Below are positions 7,243 through 16,299 of a DNA stretch of 64,000 bases, one piece after another (the first letter of the stretch is position 1; the number at the start of each line of letters is the position of its first letter). Below the pieces are notes generated by a model, which worked only from the letters and a program-made list of their open reading frames with translations, was not told where the DNA came from and searched no databases. Made by a program: the position numbers and the translations under genes. Origin of the DNA: Chloroherpetonaceae bacterium (GTDB lineage: Bacteria; Bacteroidota; Chlorobiia; Chlorobiales; Thermochlorobacteraceae); assembly GCA_025056565.1 (NCBI GenBank), contig JANWWA010000015.1, positions 8,948 through 72,947 on the forward strand. The letters are read 5' to 3'.

Positions 7243-8325
7243 ATGCAGAAAAAGCCGATTTTGATTAGCGGGGTTTTCTTTGCAGCTATTGCGCTTCTGC
7301 TTTGGCTGCGACTGTCACCAAAGTCAGCAGAACCTCCTGCGGCGGCACGCCCATCTTCTGGCAATGCTATGCTTCCTGTGCGGGGCTATGTGGTCAGCAA
7401 GCGAAAGCTTGAAAACCGTATCCTTTCTGCAGGCACACTGGTCGCCAACGAAGAAGTTGAACTGCGCTCCGAAAGCTCAGGCAGAATCACGCACATTCTT
7501 TTCCGAGAGGGCAGCCCTGTGAAGCAAGGCGAGCTGCTGGTTAAAATCAATGACGCAGAGCTGCAAGCGCAGTTGCAACGCACCTTGTATCGCCTTAAAC
7601 TTGCTCAGACTCGAGAGGAACGTCAGCGCAAGCTTTTAGCCGAGCGCGCCGTCAGCCAAGAAGAGTATGACATCACGCTTAATGAAATGAATACGCTCAA
7701 GGCTGAAGTGGATATTATCAAAGCACAAATTGATAAAACGGAGGTGCGTGCACCTTTCAATGGCGTCGTGGGCTTGCGCTATGTCAGCGTTGGTAGTTAC
7801 ATCTCTCCTACCACGCGTATTGCCAGCATTCAGAATATCTGCCCGCTAAAACTTGATTTCTCCATTCCTGAGAAGTATGCCACACTGGTGCGCAAGGGCG
7901 ATAAGGTGCTCTTCAGGGTTCAAGGCATTGATAAAGTGCTGGAAGGTCAGGTCTATGCGATTGAGCCGAAAATTGACCCTGCCACGCGCACTTTGCCAAT
8001 TCGTGCCATTTATCCTAACAGCGACCGACGCATCTTGCCCGGCGCTTTTGCTGAAGTAGAGCTTCTACTGCAAAATGCCGACAGTGCAGTGATGATTCCT
8101 TCTGAAGCCTTAGTGCCTGAGCTCAAAGGACAAAAGGTCTTTGTCGCCAAACAAGGCAAAGCCGTTGCTAAATCGGTGGAAATTGGTCTTCGCACCGATA
8201 GAGAAATTCAAGTTACCTCAGGCTTGTCAGACGGCGACACGGTCATCACTACAGGCATTTTGCAATTGCGCCCCGGCATGGCGGTGCAATTTGTTGAGTT
8301 CCAGTCTTTGGAAAATTCCGACTAA
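7243..8325 (+). CDS. RND efflux periplasmic adaptor (membrane fusion protein)
   Basis: A 360-residue HlyD/AcrA-type adaptor that links an inner-membrane RND pump to an outer-membrane channel. The N-terminal hydrophobic segment (ISGVFFAAIALLLWLRL) is a membrane anchor or uncleaved signal. Then a lipoyl half-motif (EVELRSESSGRITHILFREG), an alpha-hairpin rich in Gln/Arg (LQAQLQRTLYRLKLAQT), the second lipoyl half (VRAPFNGVVGLRYVSVGSYI), a beta-barrel and a membrane-proximal domain ending GDTVITTGILQLRPGM. It precedes the RND pump gene by 78 bases on the same strand. No outer-membrane factor gene is adjacent; the TolC-like gene at 42348-43739 could serve it. ATG at 7243 was chosen; no clear SD. 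Confidence 0.9.
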   Translation: MQKKPILISGVFFAAIALLLWLRLSPKSAEPPAAARPSSGNAMLPVRGYVVSKRKLENRILSAGTLVANEEVELRSESSGRITHILFREGSPVKQGELLVKINDAELQAQLQRTLYRLKLAQTREERQRKLLAERAVSQEEYDITLNEMNTLKAEVDIIKAQIDKTEVRAPFNGVVGLRYVSVGSYISPTTRIASIQNICPLKLDFSIPEKYATLVRKGDKVLFRVQGIDKVLEGQVYAIEPKIDPATRTLPIRAIYPNSDRRILPGAFAEVELLLQNADSAVMIPSEALVPELKGQKVFVAKQGKAVAKSVEIGLRTDREIQVTSGLSDGDTVITTGILQLRPGMAVQFVEFQSLENSD

Positions 8326-8403
8326 GCTTACTGCAGGCTGCGCTGCGCCATTGCGTCTTGCTTTGGTTGCTCCAGCACTGTGCTAATTCATCTTGCGCTA
8401 AAA

Positions 8404-11400
8404 ATGAGTCTATCTGAAATTAGCATTCGCCGCCCCGTCTTAGCGATTGTGATGTCGCTGATTATTGTGCTCCTTGGGGCAATTGGATTTTTGTATTTAG
8501 GCGTGCGTGAGTATCCTGCCGTCGACCCACCGATTATCACGGTTACGACGAACTATGTCGGCGCCAATGCAGACATTATTGAATCGCAAATTACCGAGCC
8601 GCTGGAAGAGTCTATCAACGGTGCGCAAGGCATTCGCACCATTACTTCCACCAGCTCTGATGGCGTAAGCAGCATCACAATTGAGTTTAACTTGGAAGTA
8701 GATTTGGAGGCTGCTGCCAATGATGTGCGTGACCGTGTCTCCCGTGCAGTGCGGCTTTTGCCCCCTGACTGCGACCCACCTGTTGTTACCAAAGCCGATG
8801 CGAATGCCGACCCGATTATGGGGATTACGGTTCAATCCAACACGCGTAACATTCTGGAAGTCTCCGATGTTGCGCGCAATGTCATCAAAGAACGGCTGCA
8901 GACGATCAACGGCATTAGCGAAGTGATGATTTGGGGTGAGAAGCGCTATGCGATGCGCCTTTGGATGGATCCTGCCAAACTTGCCGCATATGGACTGACG
9001 CCTCTGGATGTGCGTGCTGCCTTGAACGCCGAAAACATTGAGCTACCTTCTGGCAGAATCGAGGGCAACGCCACCGAACTTAGCATTCGCACCACTGGAC
9101 GCTTGCAGACACCTGAGGACTTTGGCGAACTGGTCATCAAGCAAGTTGAGGGACGCGTGATTCGTTTTAAGGACGTCGGTGTGGCAGAATTAGGTCCTGA
9201 AAATGAGCGCTCCCGCTTAAAACGCGATGGGATTCCAATGGTGGTCGTGGTGCTGGTGCCACAGCCCGGCGCCAACAATATCGCCATCGCCGACGAAGCC
9301 ATGAAGCGGCTGGAAGCGATTCGAAAGGAACTGCCCAGTGACTTTCGCTTAGACATCAGCTTCGACACCACCAAGTTTATTCGCGCTTCCATTCGTGAAG
9401 TGGTCGAGACCATCTTTATTGCCTTTGTGCTGGTTACGCTTATCATCTTTGTGTTCCTACGCGATTGGCGCTCGACGCTGATTCCTGTTGTTGCGATTCC
9501 TATCTCGCTCATTGGTGCGTTCTTTGTGATGTATCTAATGAATTTCTCCATCAATGTGCTCACGCTTCTGGCGATTGTGTTAGCGATTGGTCTTGTGGTC
9601 GATGATGCCATCGTGGTGCTGGAAAATATCTATGCTAAAGTCGAGGGCGGCACCCCTCCCATTCAAGCAGCCGTAAAAGGCTCAAAGGAAATTTTCTTTG
9701 CGGTTGTCTCGACAACGGTGGTGTTAGCTGCGGTGTTCTTACCCGTGATTTTCTTGCAAGGTCTGACTGGACGCCTGTTTCGTGAGTTTGGCATTGTGGT
9801 CGCTGGATCAGTGATCATTTCCGCTTTTGTAGCACTGACGCTCACACCGATGCTAAGCAGTCGCCTACTACGCAAACAAGACCACAGCAAGTTTTACTAT
9901 GCCCTTGAACCGTTCTTTCTCTCACTCACGGAAGTCTATCGGCGTTCGCTTCACTGGTTTCTGACGCATCGCTGGGCAGGGCTTGGCATCACGGGGCTTG
10001 CTCTTGCGCTCATTCTTTTGCTGGGCAGTCTCATTAAGTCAGAGCTTGCGCCACTGGAAGACCGCAGTTCTATTCGCATGTCCGTTACTGCTCCAGAGGG
10101 CACATCGTTTGATTATATGAACGCCTTTTTAGACCAACTCTACGAAGGCGTGCGTCAAGAGGTCTCCTCTGAAGCGGAAGGGATTATTGTTGTTACGGCA
10201 TCAGGCAGAACGAATGCGGCGGTGAACACAGGCTTTGTTCGCCTTATTTTGAAAAATCCTGAGGAACGGTCGCGCTCACAACAGGAAATTGCTGATAAGC
10301 TGCAGCGCCTTGCCAATCAATACACCGCTGCCCGCACCTTTGTGCTTCAAGAGCAATCAATCGGTGGTGGCATCGGTCGAGCAGGCTTACCTGTTCAGTA
10401 TGTTCTGCAAGCACCAACGATTGATAAGCTCAAAGAATTTATGCCGAAGTTTTTGGACGAAGCACGTAAGCGTCCAGAGTTTGGTGGCGTGGTGGATGTC
10501 AATCTCAAGTTCAACAAGCCTGAGCTGCAGGTGATGATTAACCGCGAAAAGGCACGAGTGCTCAATGTTTCAGTTTCAGACATTGCCCAAACGCTTCAAG
10601 CGGCGTTCAGTGGTCAGCGCTTTGGTTACTTCATTATGAATGGCAAGCAGTATCAAGTCATTGGGCAGATGTCGCGTGCGCGGCGCGATGAGCCTATTGA
10701 CCTACGCTCGCTTTATGTGCGCAGTCGCACGGGTGAGATGATTCAGCTCGACAACCTTGTCACGCTTGTCGAAGATGCAAGCCCTCCCCAGCTCTATCGC
10801 TACAACCGCTATGTCTCGGCTACTATTTCTGCTGGCTTGGCAAAAGGCTACACGCTGAGCGATGGCATTGCCGCAATGGACGAGATTGCCAAACAGGTTC
10901 TGGACGATTCATTTAGCACAGCGCTCGCGGGCACTTCGAAAGACTTTGCTGAAAGCTCCTCGAGCCTCTTTTTTGCTTTCGGGTTAGCGTTGGCACTCAT
11001 TTACCTCATTTTGGCTGCTCAGTTCGAGAGTTTCCGCGACCCCTTCATCATTCTTTTTACTGTGCCGCTTGCGCTCTCAGGTGCTTTGCTCTCGCTTTGG
11101 TATTTCAACCAAACGCTCAACATTTTTAGCCAAATCGGCATCATTATGCTGATTGGACTTGTCACGAAAAATGGTATTCTCATTGTGGAGTTTGCCAATC
11201 AACGCAAGGCAGAGGGGCTTTCGCTGATGGATGCTCTGCAAGATGCAGCAGCAGCGCGCTTCCGCCCAATTTTGATGACCAGTCTTTCCACGATTTTGGG
11301 ATTTTTGCCGATTGCACTGGCACTGGGCGCCGGTGCAGAAAGCCGTGTGTCAATGGGTATTGCTGTAGTCGGCGGTATGCTGCTTTCTACGGTTCTCACG

Positions 11401-11520
11401 CTTTATGTCGTGCCGACGATTTACTCGTATTTGTCCAAAGACACGACGCCTTCTTTGCACAAGCTAGAACCGCTCGAAGCACCGCTGCTGGCTGAAAAAG
11501 GCTCTGCTCCAGTCGCCTAA
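8404..11520 (+). CDS. RND multidrug efflux pump, HAE1/AcrB family
   Basis: A 1038-residue proton-driven inner-membrane exporter, normal length for AcrB-like HAE1 pumps. It begins MSLSEISIRRPVLAIV, the usual family N-terminus, followed by TM1; two large periplasmic loops (starting VREYPAVDPP and after SELAPLEDRSS) and two six-helix membrane halves are visible. The proton-relay Asp pair occurs in AIGLVVDDAIVVLEN and the second half has GLVTKNGILIVEFANQ. ATG at 8404 is preferred to GTG at 8380 because the family protein starts at MSLSE-like sequences. It forms an operon with the adaptor at 7243. Substrate cannot be told from sequence. Followed by radA after 62 bases. Confidence 0.93.
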   Translation: MSLSEISIRRPVLAIVMSLIIVLLGAIGFLYLGVREYPAVDPPIITVTTNYVGANADIIESQITEPLEESINGAQGIRTITSTSSDGVSSITIEFNLEVDLEAAANDVRDRVSRAVRLLPPDCDPPVVTKADANADPIMGITVQSNTRNILEVSDVARNVIKERLQTINGISEVMIWGEKRYAMRLWMDPAKLAAYGLTPLDVRAALNAENIELPSGRIEGNATELSIRTTGRLQTPEDFGELVIKQVEGRVIRFKDVGVAELGPENERSRLKRDGIPMVVVVLVPQPGANNIAIADEAMKRLEAIRKELPSDFRLDISFDTTKFIRASIREVVETIFIAFVLVTLIIFVFLRDWRSTLIPVVAIPISLIGAFFVMYLMNFSINVLTLLAIVLAIGLVVDDAIVVLENIYAKVEGGTPPIQAAVKGSKEIFFAVVSTTVVLAAVFLPVIFLQGLTGRLFREFGIVVAGSVIISAFVALTLTPMLSSRLLRKQDHSKFYYALEPFFLSLTEVYRRSLHWFLTHRWAGLGITGLALALILLLGSLIKSELAPLEDRSSIRMSVTAPEGTSFDYMNAFLDQLYEGVRQEVSSEAEGIIVVTASGRTNAAVNTGFVRLILKNPEERSRSQQEIADKLQRLANQYTAARTFVLQEQSIGGGIGRAGLPVQYVLQAPTIDKLKEFMPKFLDEARKRPEFGGVVDVNLKFNKPELQVMINREKARVLNVSVSDIAQTLQAAFSGQRFGYFIMNGKQYQVIGQMSRARRDEPIDLRSLYVRSRTGEMIQLDNLVTLVEDASPPQLYRYNRYVSATISAGLAKGYTLSDGIAAMDEIAKQVLDDSFSTALAGTSKDFAESSSSLFFAFGLALALIYLILAAQFESFRDPFIILFTVPLALSGALLSLWYFNQTLNIFSQIGIIMLIGLVTKNGILIVEFANQRKAEGLSLMDALQDAAAARFRPILMTSLSTILGFLPIALALGAGAESRVSMGIAVVGGMLLSTVLTLYVVPTIYSYLSKDTTPSLHKLEPLEAPLLAEKGSAPVA

Positions 11521-11582
11521 GGTCGCTTAGAGGCCGCTCTGCCTTGTTTAGCAAGTAAGCTCAGAAACGGTGAGAGGATTAG

Positions 11583-12962
11583 ATGTCAAAAGTCAAAACC
11601 CGTTACCGCTGCTCACATTGTGGAGCGATTTCGCTGCGCTATCAAGGCAGATGCTTTGAGTGTGGCAGCTGGGGCACGATGGTGGAAGAGACGCTTCCCG
11701 ACGACAAAGCCACTTTGCGACGCCGTGCGGCTGGCGTGTCTGCCTCGAATACGGTGATGCCAAAACGGCTACAAGACTTGGAGACTTTGCCAGACGCTCG
11801 CCTCTCGACGGGTATTGACGAATTTGACCGTGTCTTAGGTGGTGGTCTGATGCCTGCTTCTGTGGTGCTGATTGGCGGCGAGCCGGGCATTGGGAAGTCT
11901 ACGCTGATGCTGCAAATTGCACCGAAAATGCCGACGCGCACCCTGCTTTATGTTTCCGCTGAAGAATCGGTGCACCAAATCAAAAGCCGAGCAGAACGGC
12001 TACGCGTTACTTCCGAGAACCTACTGCTGCTTGCAGAAAACGAGCTTGAGCCGATTCTCGAAGCAGTTGCCTCTCTGCAGCCCGACATTCTCATCATTGA
12101 TTCCATTCAGACGATTTTTTCCTCTGTCTTTGAAAGTTCGCCCGGCAGCGTTAGTCAAGTGCGTGAGTGTGCTGCTCGCATTATGCAGACTTGCAAGCGC
12201 TTGGGCGTAGCGGCGCTCATCATTGGACATATCACCAAAGATGGCACGATTGCCGGCCCGAAAGTCTTGGAACACATTGTCGATACCGTTTTGCAGTTTG
12301 AAGGCGATAGCAACTACCGCTACCGCATTTTGCGCACACTCAAAAACCGCTTCGGCTCTACCAATGAAATTGGTGTCTTTGAAATGCGTGAAGAAGGACT
12401 GGTTGAAGTGCCCAATCCCTCCGAGATTTTTCTCTCGGAGCGACGCTTCGGCATCTCAGGCTCCTCTGTTACAGCTGCCCTTGAAGGCACACGTCCTATT
12501 TTGGTAGAAGTGCAAGCCTTGGTGTCCAAGACACACTATGCTGCGCCGCAGCGTGTCTCCAGTGGCTTTGATATGCGTCGGCTTTCTCTGCTTTTAGCGG
12601 TACTGGAAAAACGCTTGGGCTTACCGATGTGGGCAAATGATGTGTTTCTCAATGTAGCTGGCGGCTTACGGCTGACCGAGCCATCTGCCGACCTTGCCGT
12701 TGCTGTCGCTATCGTCTCAAGCCTGCGCGACCTTCCTGCCGACTCCACCACCGTTGCAATTGGTGAAATTGGCTTGGCCGGCGAGTTGCGTGCGGTGCCC
12801 CACCTTGAGCGACGCATTAGCGAAGCCAAAAAACTTGGCTTTGAGCGCGTGGTGATTCCCAAACTTTCCAGCGACACCGGTAAAGGCTTGGAGAAAAACT
12901 TTGGTCTAACCGTTCAGCCTTGCGCTACCTTGAGCGCAGCCTTAGAGGCATTTCTTTCGTAG
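11583..12962 (+). CDS. radA: DNA repair protein RadA/Sms
   Basis: A 459-residue protein of normal RadA length. The N-terminal zinc finger has C10, C13, C24 and C27 (CSHC...CFEC). The RecA-like ATPase core has Walker A GEPGIGKS at residues 99-106, Walker B-like DILIIDSIQTIF and the RadA-specific KNRFG motif in LRTLKNRFGSTNE. The C-terminal third is the Lon-protease-like domain with no catalytic Ser-Lys expected (LPMWANDVFLNVAGGLRL, AIGEIGLAGELRAVPHLERR). RadA is a DNA-binding motor that aids branch migration during recombination and repair. An AGAGGA purine stretch ends about five bases before ATG 11583, supporting this start. The next gene lies 66 bases downstream on the same strand. Confidence 0.97.
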   Translation: MSKVKTRYRCSHCGAISLRYQGRCFECGSWGTMVEETLPDDKATLRRRAAGVSASNTVMPKRLQDLETLPDARLSTGIDEFDRVLGGGLMPASVVLIGGEPGIGKSTLMLQIAPKMPTRTLLYVSAEESVHQIKSRAERLRVTSENLLLLAENELEPILEAVASLQPDILIIDSIQTIFSSVFESSPGSVSQVRECAARIMQTCKRLGVAALIIGHITKDGTIAGPKVLEHIVDTVLQFEGDSNYRYRILRTLKNRFGSTNEIGVFEMREEGLVEVPNPSEIFLSERRFGISGSSVTAALEGTRPILVEVQALVSKTHYAAPQRVSSGFDMRRLSLLLAVLEKRLGLPMWANDVFLNVAGGLRLTEPSADLAVAVAIVSSLRDLPADSTTVAIGEIGLAGELRAVPHLERRISEAKKLGFERVVIPKLSSDTGKGLEKNFGLTVQPCATLSAALEAFLS

Positions 12963-13028
12963 CGCTTCCTGCAGTGCTGCCTTGACGCACCGTGCTTTTT
13001 TGCGTAGTTTGCAAAAACTTCATTCCAG

Positions 13029-13970
13029 ATGCGTTACACGCTGACCCTGCTTTGCTTCACACTTACGGCAACTGGCCTCGGTCAAACCACTGTCTATGAT
13101 TTTTTACGCTTAGACCGCAGCGCCCGAATTGCGGCATTAGGTGGCAACAGCGTTTCGCTCGCTGGCGACATTGCCAGCTTTTTTCAAAACCCTGCCGTTT
13201 TGGACTCCAGCACGCACAAACAAGCCTCATTTAGTTTTCAGAAACATGTCTTAGACATCAACTCTGGTTTTGTCGCATATGGGCGAACACTGCCGGGCAT
13301 TGGACAGTTTGGCGCTGGCATTAGCGTTGTCAGCTATGGCAATTTTGAGGAAACCGATGCCGTAGGCAACACCACTGGTTCATTTTCTGCGGGCGATTTT
13401 GCCCTGCAAATTGGCTACGCTGTCAACCTTCAACACTTTGGCTTTGGGGCGTTGCGTGCAGGGGCAGCACTGAAATTCATCTTTTCCAGCATTCAGGCAT
13501 TCCGCTCTACGGCTCTGGCTCTCGACGCGGGCCTTTTGCTTGCTGTGCCCAGTGAAGCACTGCATATTGGATTTGCAGTGCTGAATCTTGGCACACAGCT
13601 CTCTGGCTTTGATGGCGTGCGGGAAAACTTGCCGCTCGATGTGCGCTTTAGCCTGAGCAAAAAGCTGGAAGGCTTACCACTTGAATTGACCGTTGGATTT
13701 ATTCGGCTTGCTGACCCTAGTGACAACTTCTTTACCCGTTTCCGACAATTCACAGTTGGCGGTGAATTTACCATCACGGAAGCGGTGAAGTTGCGGATTG
13801 GATACAGCAACTTGCAACGCCAAGACCTTAGCCTTACGGGCACACTTGGTCTGTCGGGTTTTTCCGCCGGTTTAGGCATTGCGATTGAGCACTTTCGCTT
13901 CGACTATGCGTTTTCATCGTGGGGTGTTTTGGGTGGCTTACATCAACTCACGCTGGTCACTGTGCTGTAA
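13029..13970 (+). CDS. PorQ-like outer-membrane beta-barrel protein (type IX secretion associated)
   Basis: A 313-residue exported protein: the N-terminus MRYTLTLLCFTLTATGLGQ is a cleavable signal peptide. The mature part matches the PorV/PorQ group: TVYDFLRLDRSARIAALGGNS near the start, then an ASFFQNPA motif, then alternating beta-strands ending with an aromatic strand. LPLDVRFSLSKKLEGLPLEL is typical of PorQ. In Bacteroidota PorQ belongs to the type IX secretion machinery, where it is linked to PorZ/attachment-complex function; here the role is inferred from similarity I recognise, not from neighbouring por genes, none of which are present. It ends one base from the convergent ABC ATPase gene, so no terminator fits between them. 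No SD seen. Confidence 0.7.
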   Translation: MRYTLTLLCFTLTATGLGQTTVYDFLRLDRSARIAALGGNSVSLAGDIASFFQNPAVLDSSTHKQASFSFQKHVLDINSGFVAYGRTLPGIGQFGAGISVVSYGNFEETDAVGNTTGSFSAGDFALQIGYAVNLQHFGFGALRAGAALKFIFSSIQAFRSTALALDAGLLLAVPSEALHIGFAVLNLGTQLSGFDGVRENLPLDVRFSLSKKLEGLPLELTVGFIRLADPSDNFFTRFRQFTVGGEFTITEAVKLRIGYSNLQRQDLSLTGTLGLSGFSAGLGIAIEHFRFDYAFSSWGVLGGLHQLTLVTVL

Positions 13971-13971
13971 C

Positions 13972-15516
13972 TTAAGTGATATACTCCCCAATTTTTCGTG
14001 CAAACTCTTGCGGAGTTTGTCGCCAGCGAGCCGTCTCTTCGGCCGAAAATTCATATCGTAGCGTACCTTTATAGAGACACCCAATTCTATCGGCGAGCAG
14101 AATGAGTTCTTCCAGCTCAGCGGAAATGAGCAGAATCGCAATGCCAGCTTTGCGCGCTTCCAAAATCTTTTGATGAATGAGCTCAATTGCACCGATGTCA
14201 ATGCCACGCGTTGGCTGTGCTAAAATGAGCAATTTAAGTTTGGGCCGGCTTAGCTCACGCGCTACGACGACCTTTTGCTGATTTCCCCCTGATAGATTCT
14301 CAATCCGCATACTGGGCACAACTTCCTCTGCTGCGCGCACATCAAAGCGCGTGATCATTTCCTTGCAAAATTGCTGCAACGCTTTCCACTTCAAGCTTAG
14401 CCGTGCCGTAAACGCTGGCTCATAATGTCGCCCAAATACGATATTTTCCGCCACCGTGTAAGACTTCACCACACCGTAGCGCCATCGGTCTTCTGGCACA
14501 TGCGACACCCCCAGCTGCGCAATTTCTCGCGGCGATTTGCCATGAAGCGAAACGCCCGATAGCCTTATCTCGCCTGAGAGCTGCGCGCCTTCTTCATTCA
14601 TTCCCCACAAGGCTCGGAGCAGTTCAGACTGCCCATTGCCCTCTACGCCTGCAATGCCATAGATTTCACCGGCATGCACAGCAAAAGTGAGCTTATCTAA
14701 ATGCTTAATACCCTTGCGATCGAAGTAGGTTAGCGCTGCCACCTCTAAGACTTTCGGCTTCGGCGCATAATCGGGCATTGCGGGTTGAAAGAGCACTTCT
14801 CTGCCGACCATCAAGCGTGCCAGCTCTGGCTTTGAGACTTCACGTGTGGGCAGCGTGGCAACCAGCTCACCGTGCCGCATCACGCTGACCACATCGGAAA
14901 AGGTCAGAACCTCGTCGAGCTTATGTGTGATGACGATAACGGTCTTGCCTTGCCTAATGAGTGAGCGCAGCGTAGAGAAAAGTTGCTCCGTCTCAATTGG
15001 CGTAAGCACTGCTGTAGGCTCGTCCAAAATTAAAAGGTTTGCGTTGCGGTAGAGCAACTTTAAGATTTCTACGCGCTGCTCTTCGCCGACCGAGAGCGTT
15101 GCCAGTTGTGCATCGGGATTGACAGATAGTCCAAACTGCTCAGATAGTTGCTGCAGCCGTGCTCGAGCCGCTTTGAAGTCAAGGCGCAGACCCTGCTTTG
15201 GCTCCTCACCTAACACGACATTTTCCAGCACGGTGAGCGTGGGCACAAGCATAAAGTGCTGATGCACCATTCCAATCCCCAAGCGAATTGCCTCATTTGG
15301 TGAAGCCAACCACACACGCTTTCCCCGCACATAGATTTCGCCTTCGTCTGGCTGATACATTCCGTAGAGCACTTTCATTAAGGTTGATTTACCTGCTCCA
15401 TTTTCGCCCACGACGGCGTGCACCGTGCCTTCTTGCACGCTCAGTGAAATGCGGCGATTGGCATAAAACTCACCAAACTTTTTTGAGAGGTTTTTGGTCT
15501 CTATCACAACTGGCAT
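13972..15516 (-). CDS. Two-domain ABC transporter ATPase, sugar/nucleoside import type
   Basis: A 514-residue protein with two ABC cassettes in tandem, the architecture of RbsA/MglA and of BmpA-linked nucleoside importers. First cassette: Walker [10 protein letters not shown], long Q-loop region [21 protein letters not shown] (typical of the nucleoside branch), signature [13 protein letters not shown] and Walker [14 protein letters not shown]. Second cassette: degenerate Walker [10 protein letters not shown], signature [15 protein letters not shown] and a changed Walker [15 protein letters not shown], both usual for this subfamily. The membrane permeases and substrate-binding protein that should accompany it are not in the window on either side. 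Start ATG at 15516 gives a normal N-terminus. Divergent from the ferredoxin gene; convergent with the porQ-like gene. Confidence 0.9.
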   Translation of the reverse strand: MPVVIETKNLSKKFGEFYANRRISLSVQEGTVHAVVGENGAGKSTLMKVLYGMYQPDEGEIYVRGKRVWLASPNEAIRLGIGMVHQHFMLVPTLTVLENVVLGEEPKQGLRLDFKAARARLQQLSEQFGLSVNPDAQLATLSVGEEQRVEILKLLYRNANLLILDEPTAVLTPIETEQLFSTLRSLIRQGKTVIVITHKLDEVLTFSDVVSVMRHGELVATLPTREVSKPELARLMVGREVLFQPAMPDYAPKPKVLEVAALTYFDRKGIKHLDKLTFAVHAGEIYGIAGVEGNGQSELLRALWGMNEEGAQLSGEIRLSGVSLHGKSPREIAQLGVSHVPEDRWRYGVVKSYTVAENIVFGRHYEPAFTARLSLKWKALQQFCKEMITRFDVRAAEEVVPSMRIENLSGGNQQKVVVARELSRPKLKLLILAQPTRGIDIGAIELIHQKILEARKAGIAILLISAELEELILLADRIGCLYKGTLRYEFSAEETARWRQTPQEFARKIGEYIT

Positions 15517-15558
15517 GTTTGTATGATGTGGCTTTTAGGCTTGTCTCCTGACGACTCT

Positions 15559-15590
15559 GTAAGAAAGCTGGCAGTTTTTTCTTACCTTTG
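15559..15590 (+). promoter_or_regulatory. Ferredoxin promoter region with 8-bp perfect palindrome
   Basis: GTAAGAAA at 15559-15566 and TTTCTTAC at 15578-15585 are perfect reverse complements with an 11-base spacer. The right arm runs into TACCTTTG (15583-15590), a match to the Bacteroidota -7 element TAnnTTTG, 38 bases before the ferredoxin ATG; no TTTG is found at the -33 spacing. The overlap of arm and -7 element suggests an operator for repression or activation. An mRNA hairpin is the alternative. Confidence 0.45.
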
Positions 15591-15627
15591 TGCAGTCAAA
15601 CTCAACTTGGAGAAAGGAGAATCAACT

Positions 15628-15942
15628 ATGGCACTCAAAATCACCGAAGAATGCATCACTTGTGGCGCCTGTGAGCCTGAATGCCCGAACACCGCTATCT
15701 ATGAACCCGGGCGAAACTGGCGGCTCTTCGGCATTGAGCACCCTCCACTTTCCAACGACCATTACTACATTGTGCCCGATAAGTGCACCGAGTGCGTTGG
15801 ATTTCACGAGGAGTCGCAATGTGCTTCAGTTTGCCCTGTTGATGCCTGCGTGCCCGACCCCAACTTTCCTGAAACGAAAGAGCAACTCCTCGCCAAAAAA
15901 GACAAGTTAGAGGCAGATAAGCGTCCGCTACAAGGCGCGTAG
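15628..15942 (+). CDS. 2[4Fe-4S] ferredoxin
   Basis: A 104-residue electron carrier with two cysteine clusters. First: C9, C12, C15 and C19 ([12 protein letters not shown]). Second: C53, C56, then an eight-residue spacer, C65 and C69 (CTEC...CASVCP). The long spacer in the second cluster and the C-terminal extension place it with the Allochromatium/YfhL-type ferredoxins rather than the short clostridial type. Between the clusters is an unusual insertion ([16 protein letters not shown]). ATG at 15628 is fixed by a strong ribosome binding site, AAAGGAG, ending eight bases upstream; the open frame continues to 15523 but that part is not coding. It ends five bases from a convergent small membrane protein gene. 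Likely soluble in the cytoplasm; partner enzymes are not evident here. Confidence 0.95.
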   Translation: MALKITEECITCGACEPECPNTAIYEPGRNWRLFGIEHPPLSNDHYYIVPDKCTECVGFHEESQCASVCPVDACVPDPNFPETKEQLLAKKDKLEADKRPLQGA

Positions 15943-15947
15943 CACTT

Positions 15948-16142
15948 TCAAATGACAAGGGCTAAAAAAATTACGCCTAAGCCAAACATTACCGCCACTG
16001 CCCAAAAGATAGCCCCTGCTTGCAGTCCTCCCTCCTCAGCAGGGGCTATGGTGCTATGGCGCTGCCACTGGTTTATGACTGGCCAAGCCAGCAGCGCTCC
16101 AACGATGATAAAAATTCCTGTTACCAGCAGTGCAAGTTGCAT
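15948..16142 (-). CDS. Small two-helix membrane protein, unknown function
   Basis: A 64-residue protein with two clear hydrophobic helices (residues about 1-22, LALLVTGIFIIVGALLAW, and about 44-63, GAIFWAVAVMFGLGVIFLAL) joined by a polar loop. I do not recognise a family. ATG at 16142 was chosen because the first helix starts directly there; the open frame continues to 16226, but the extra residues (for example KGARVSASIRCGYLATFDLL) do not look like protein. No SD is visible. It converges on the ferredoxin gene, and lies downstream of the secreted repeat protein gene on the same strand. Confidence 0.55.
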   Translation of the reverse strand: MQLALLVTGIFIIVGALLAWPVINQWQRHSTIAPAEEGGLQAGAIFWAVAVMFGLGVIFLALVI

Positions 16143-16238
16143 CGCAAGCAGGTCAAAAGTTGCCAAATAGCCGCATCGAATCGATGCGCTCACACGAGCT
16201 CCTTTCAAAGGCTGATGCAGTTGCAAGGTAAAAGGTCA

Positions 16239-16265
16239 CGGAGGATTTGCAAAGATACCCCTCCG
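16239..16265 (-). terminator. Weak hairpin downstream of the repeat protein gene
   Basis: CGGAGG at 16239-16244 pairs with CCTCCG at 16260-16265 (loop 15 bases). On the minus strand the stem is followed by TGACCTTTTACC, so the T tract is poor. It lies 35 bases after the stop of the minus-strand gene at 16300. A terminator role is possible but weakly supported. Confidence 0.25.
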
Positions 16266-16299
16266 CTCACCGAAGTGAAGTCCTCTTACCTCGTCCGTA

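Noticed and set aside
8946-9611. 221-codon minus-strand open frame opposite the RND pump gene
   Set aside because: Ser/Arg/Thr-rich shadow with no recognisable domain; the plus-strand frame is a clear AcrB-type pump.
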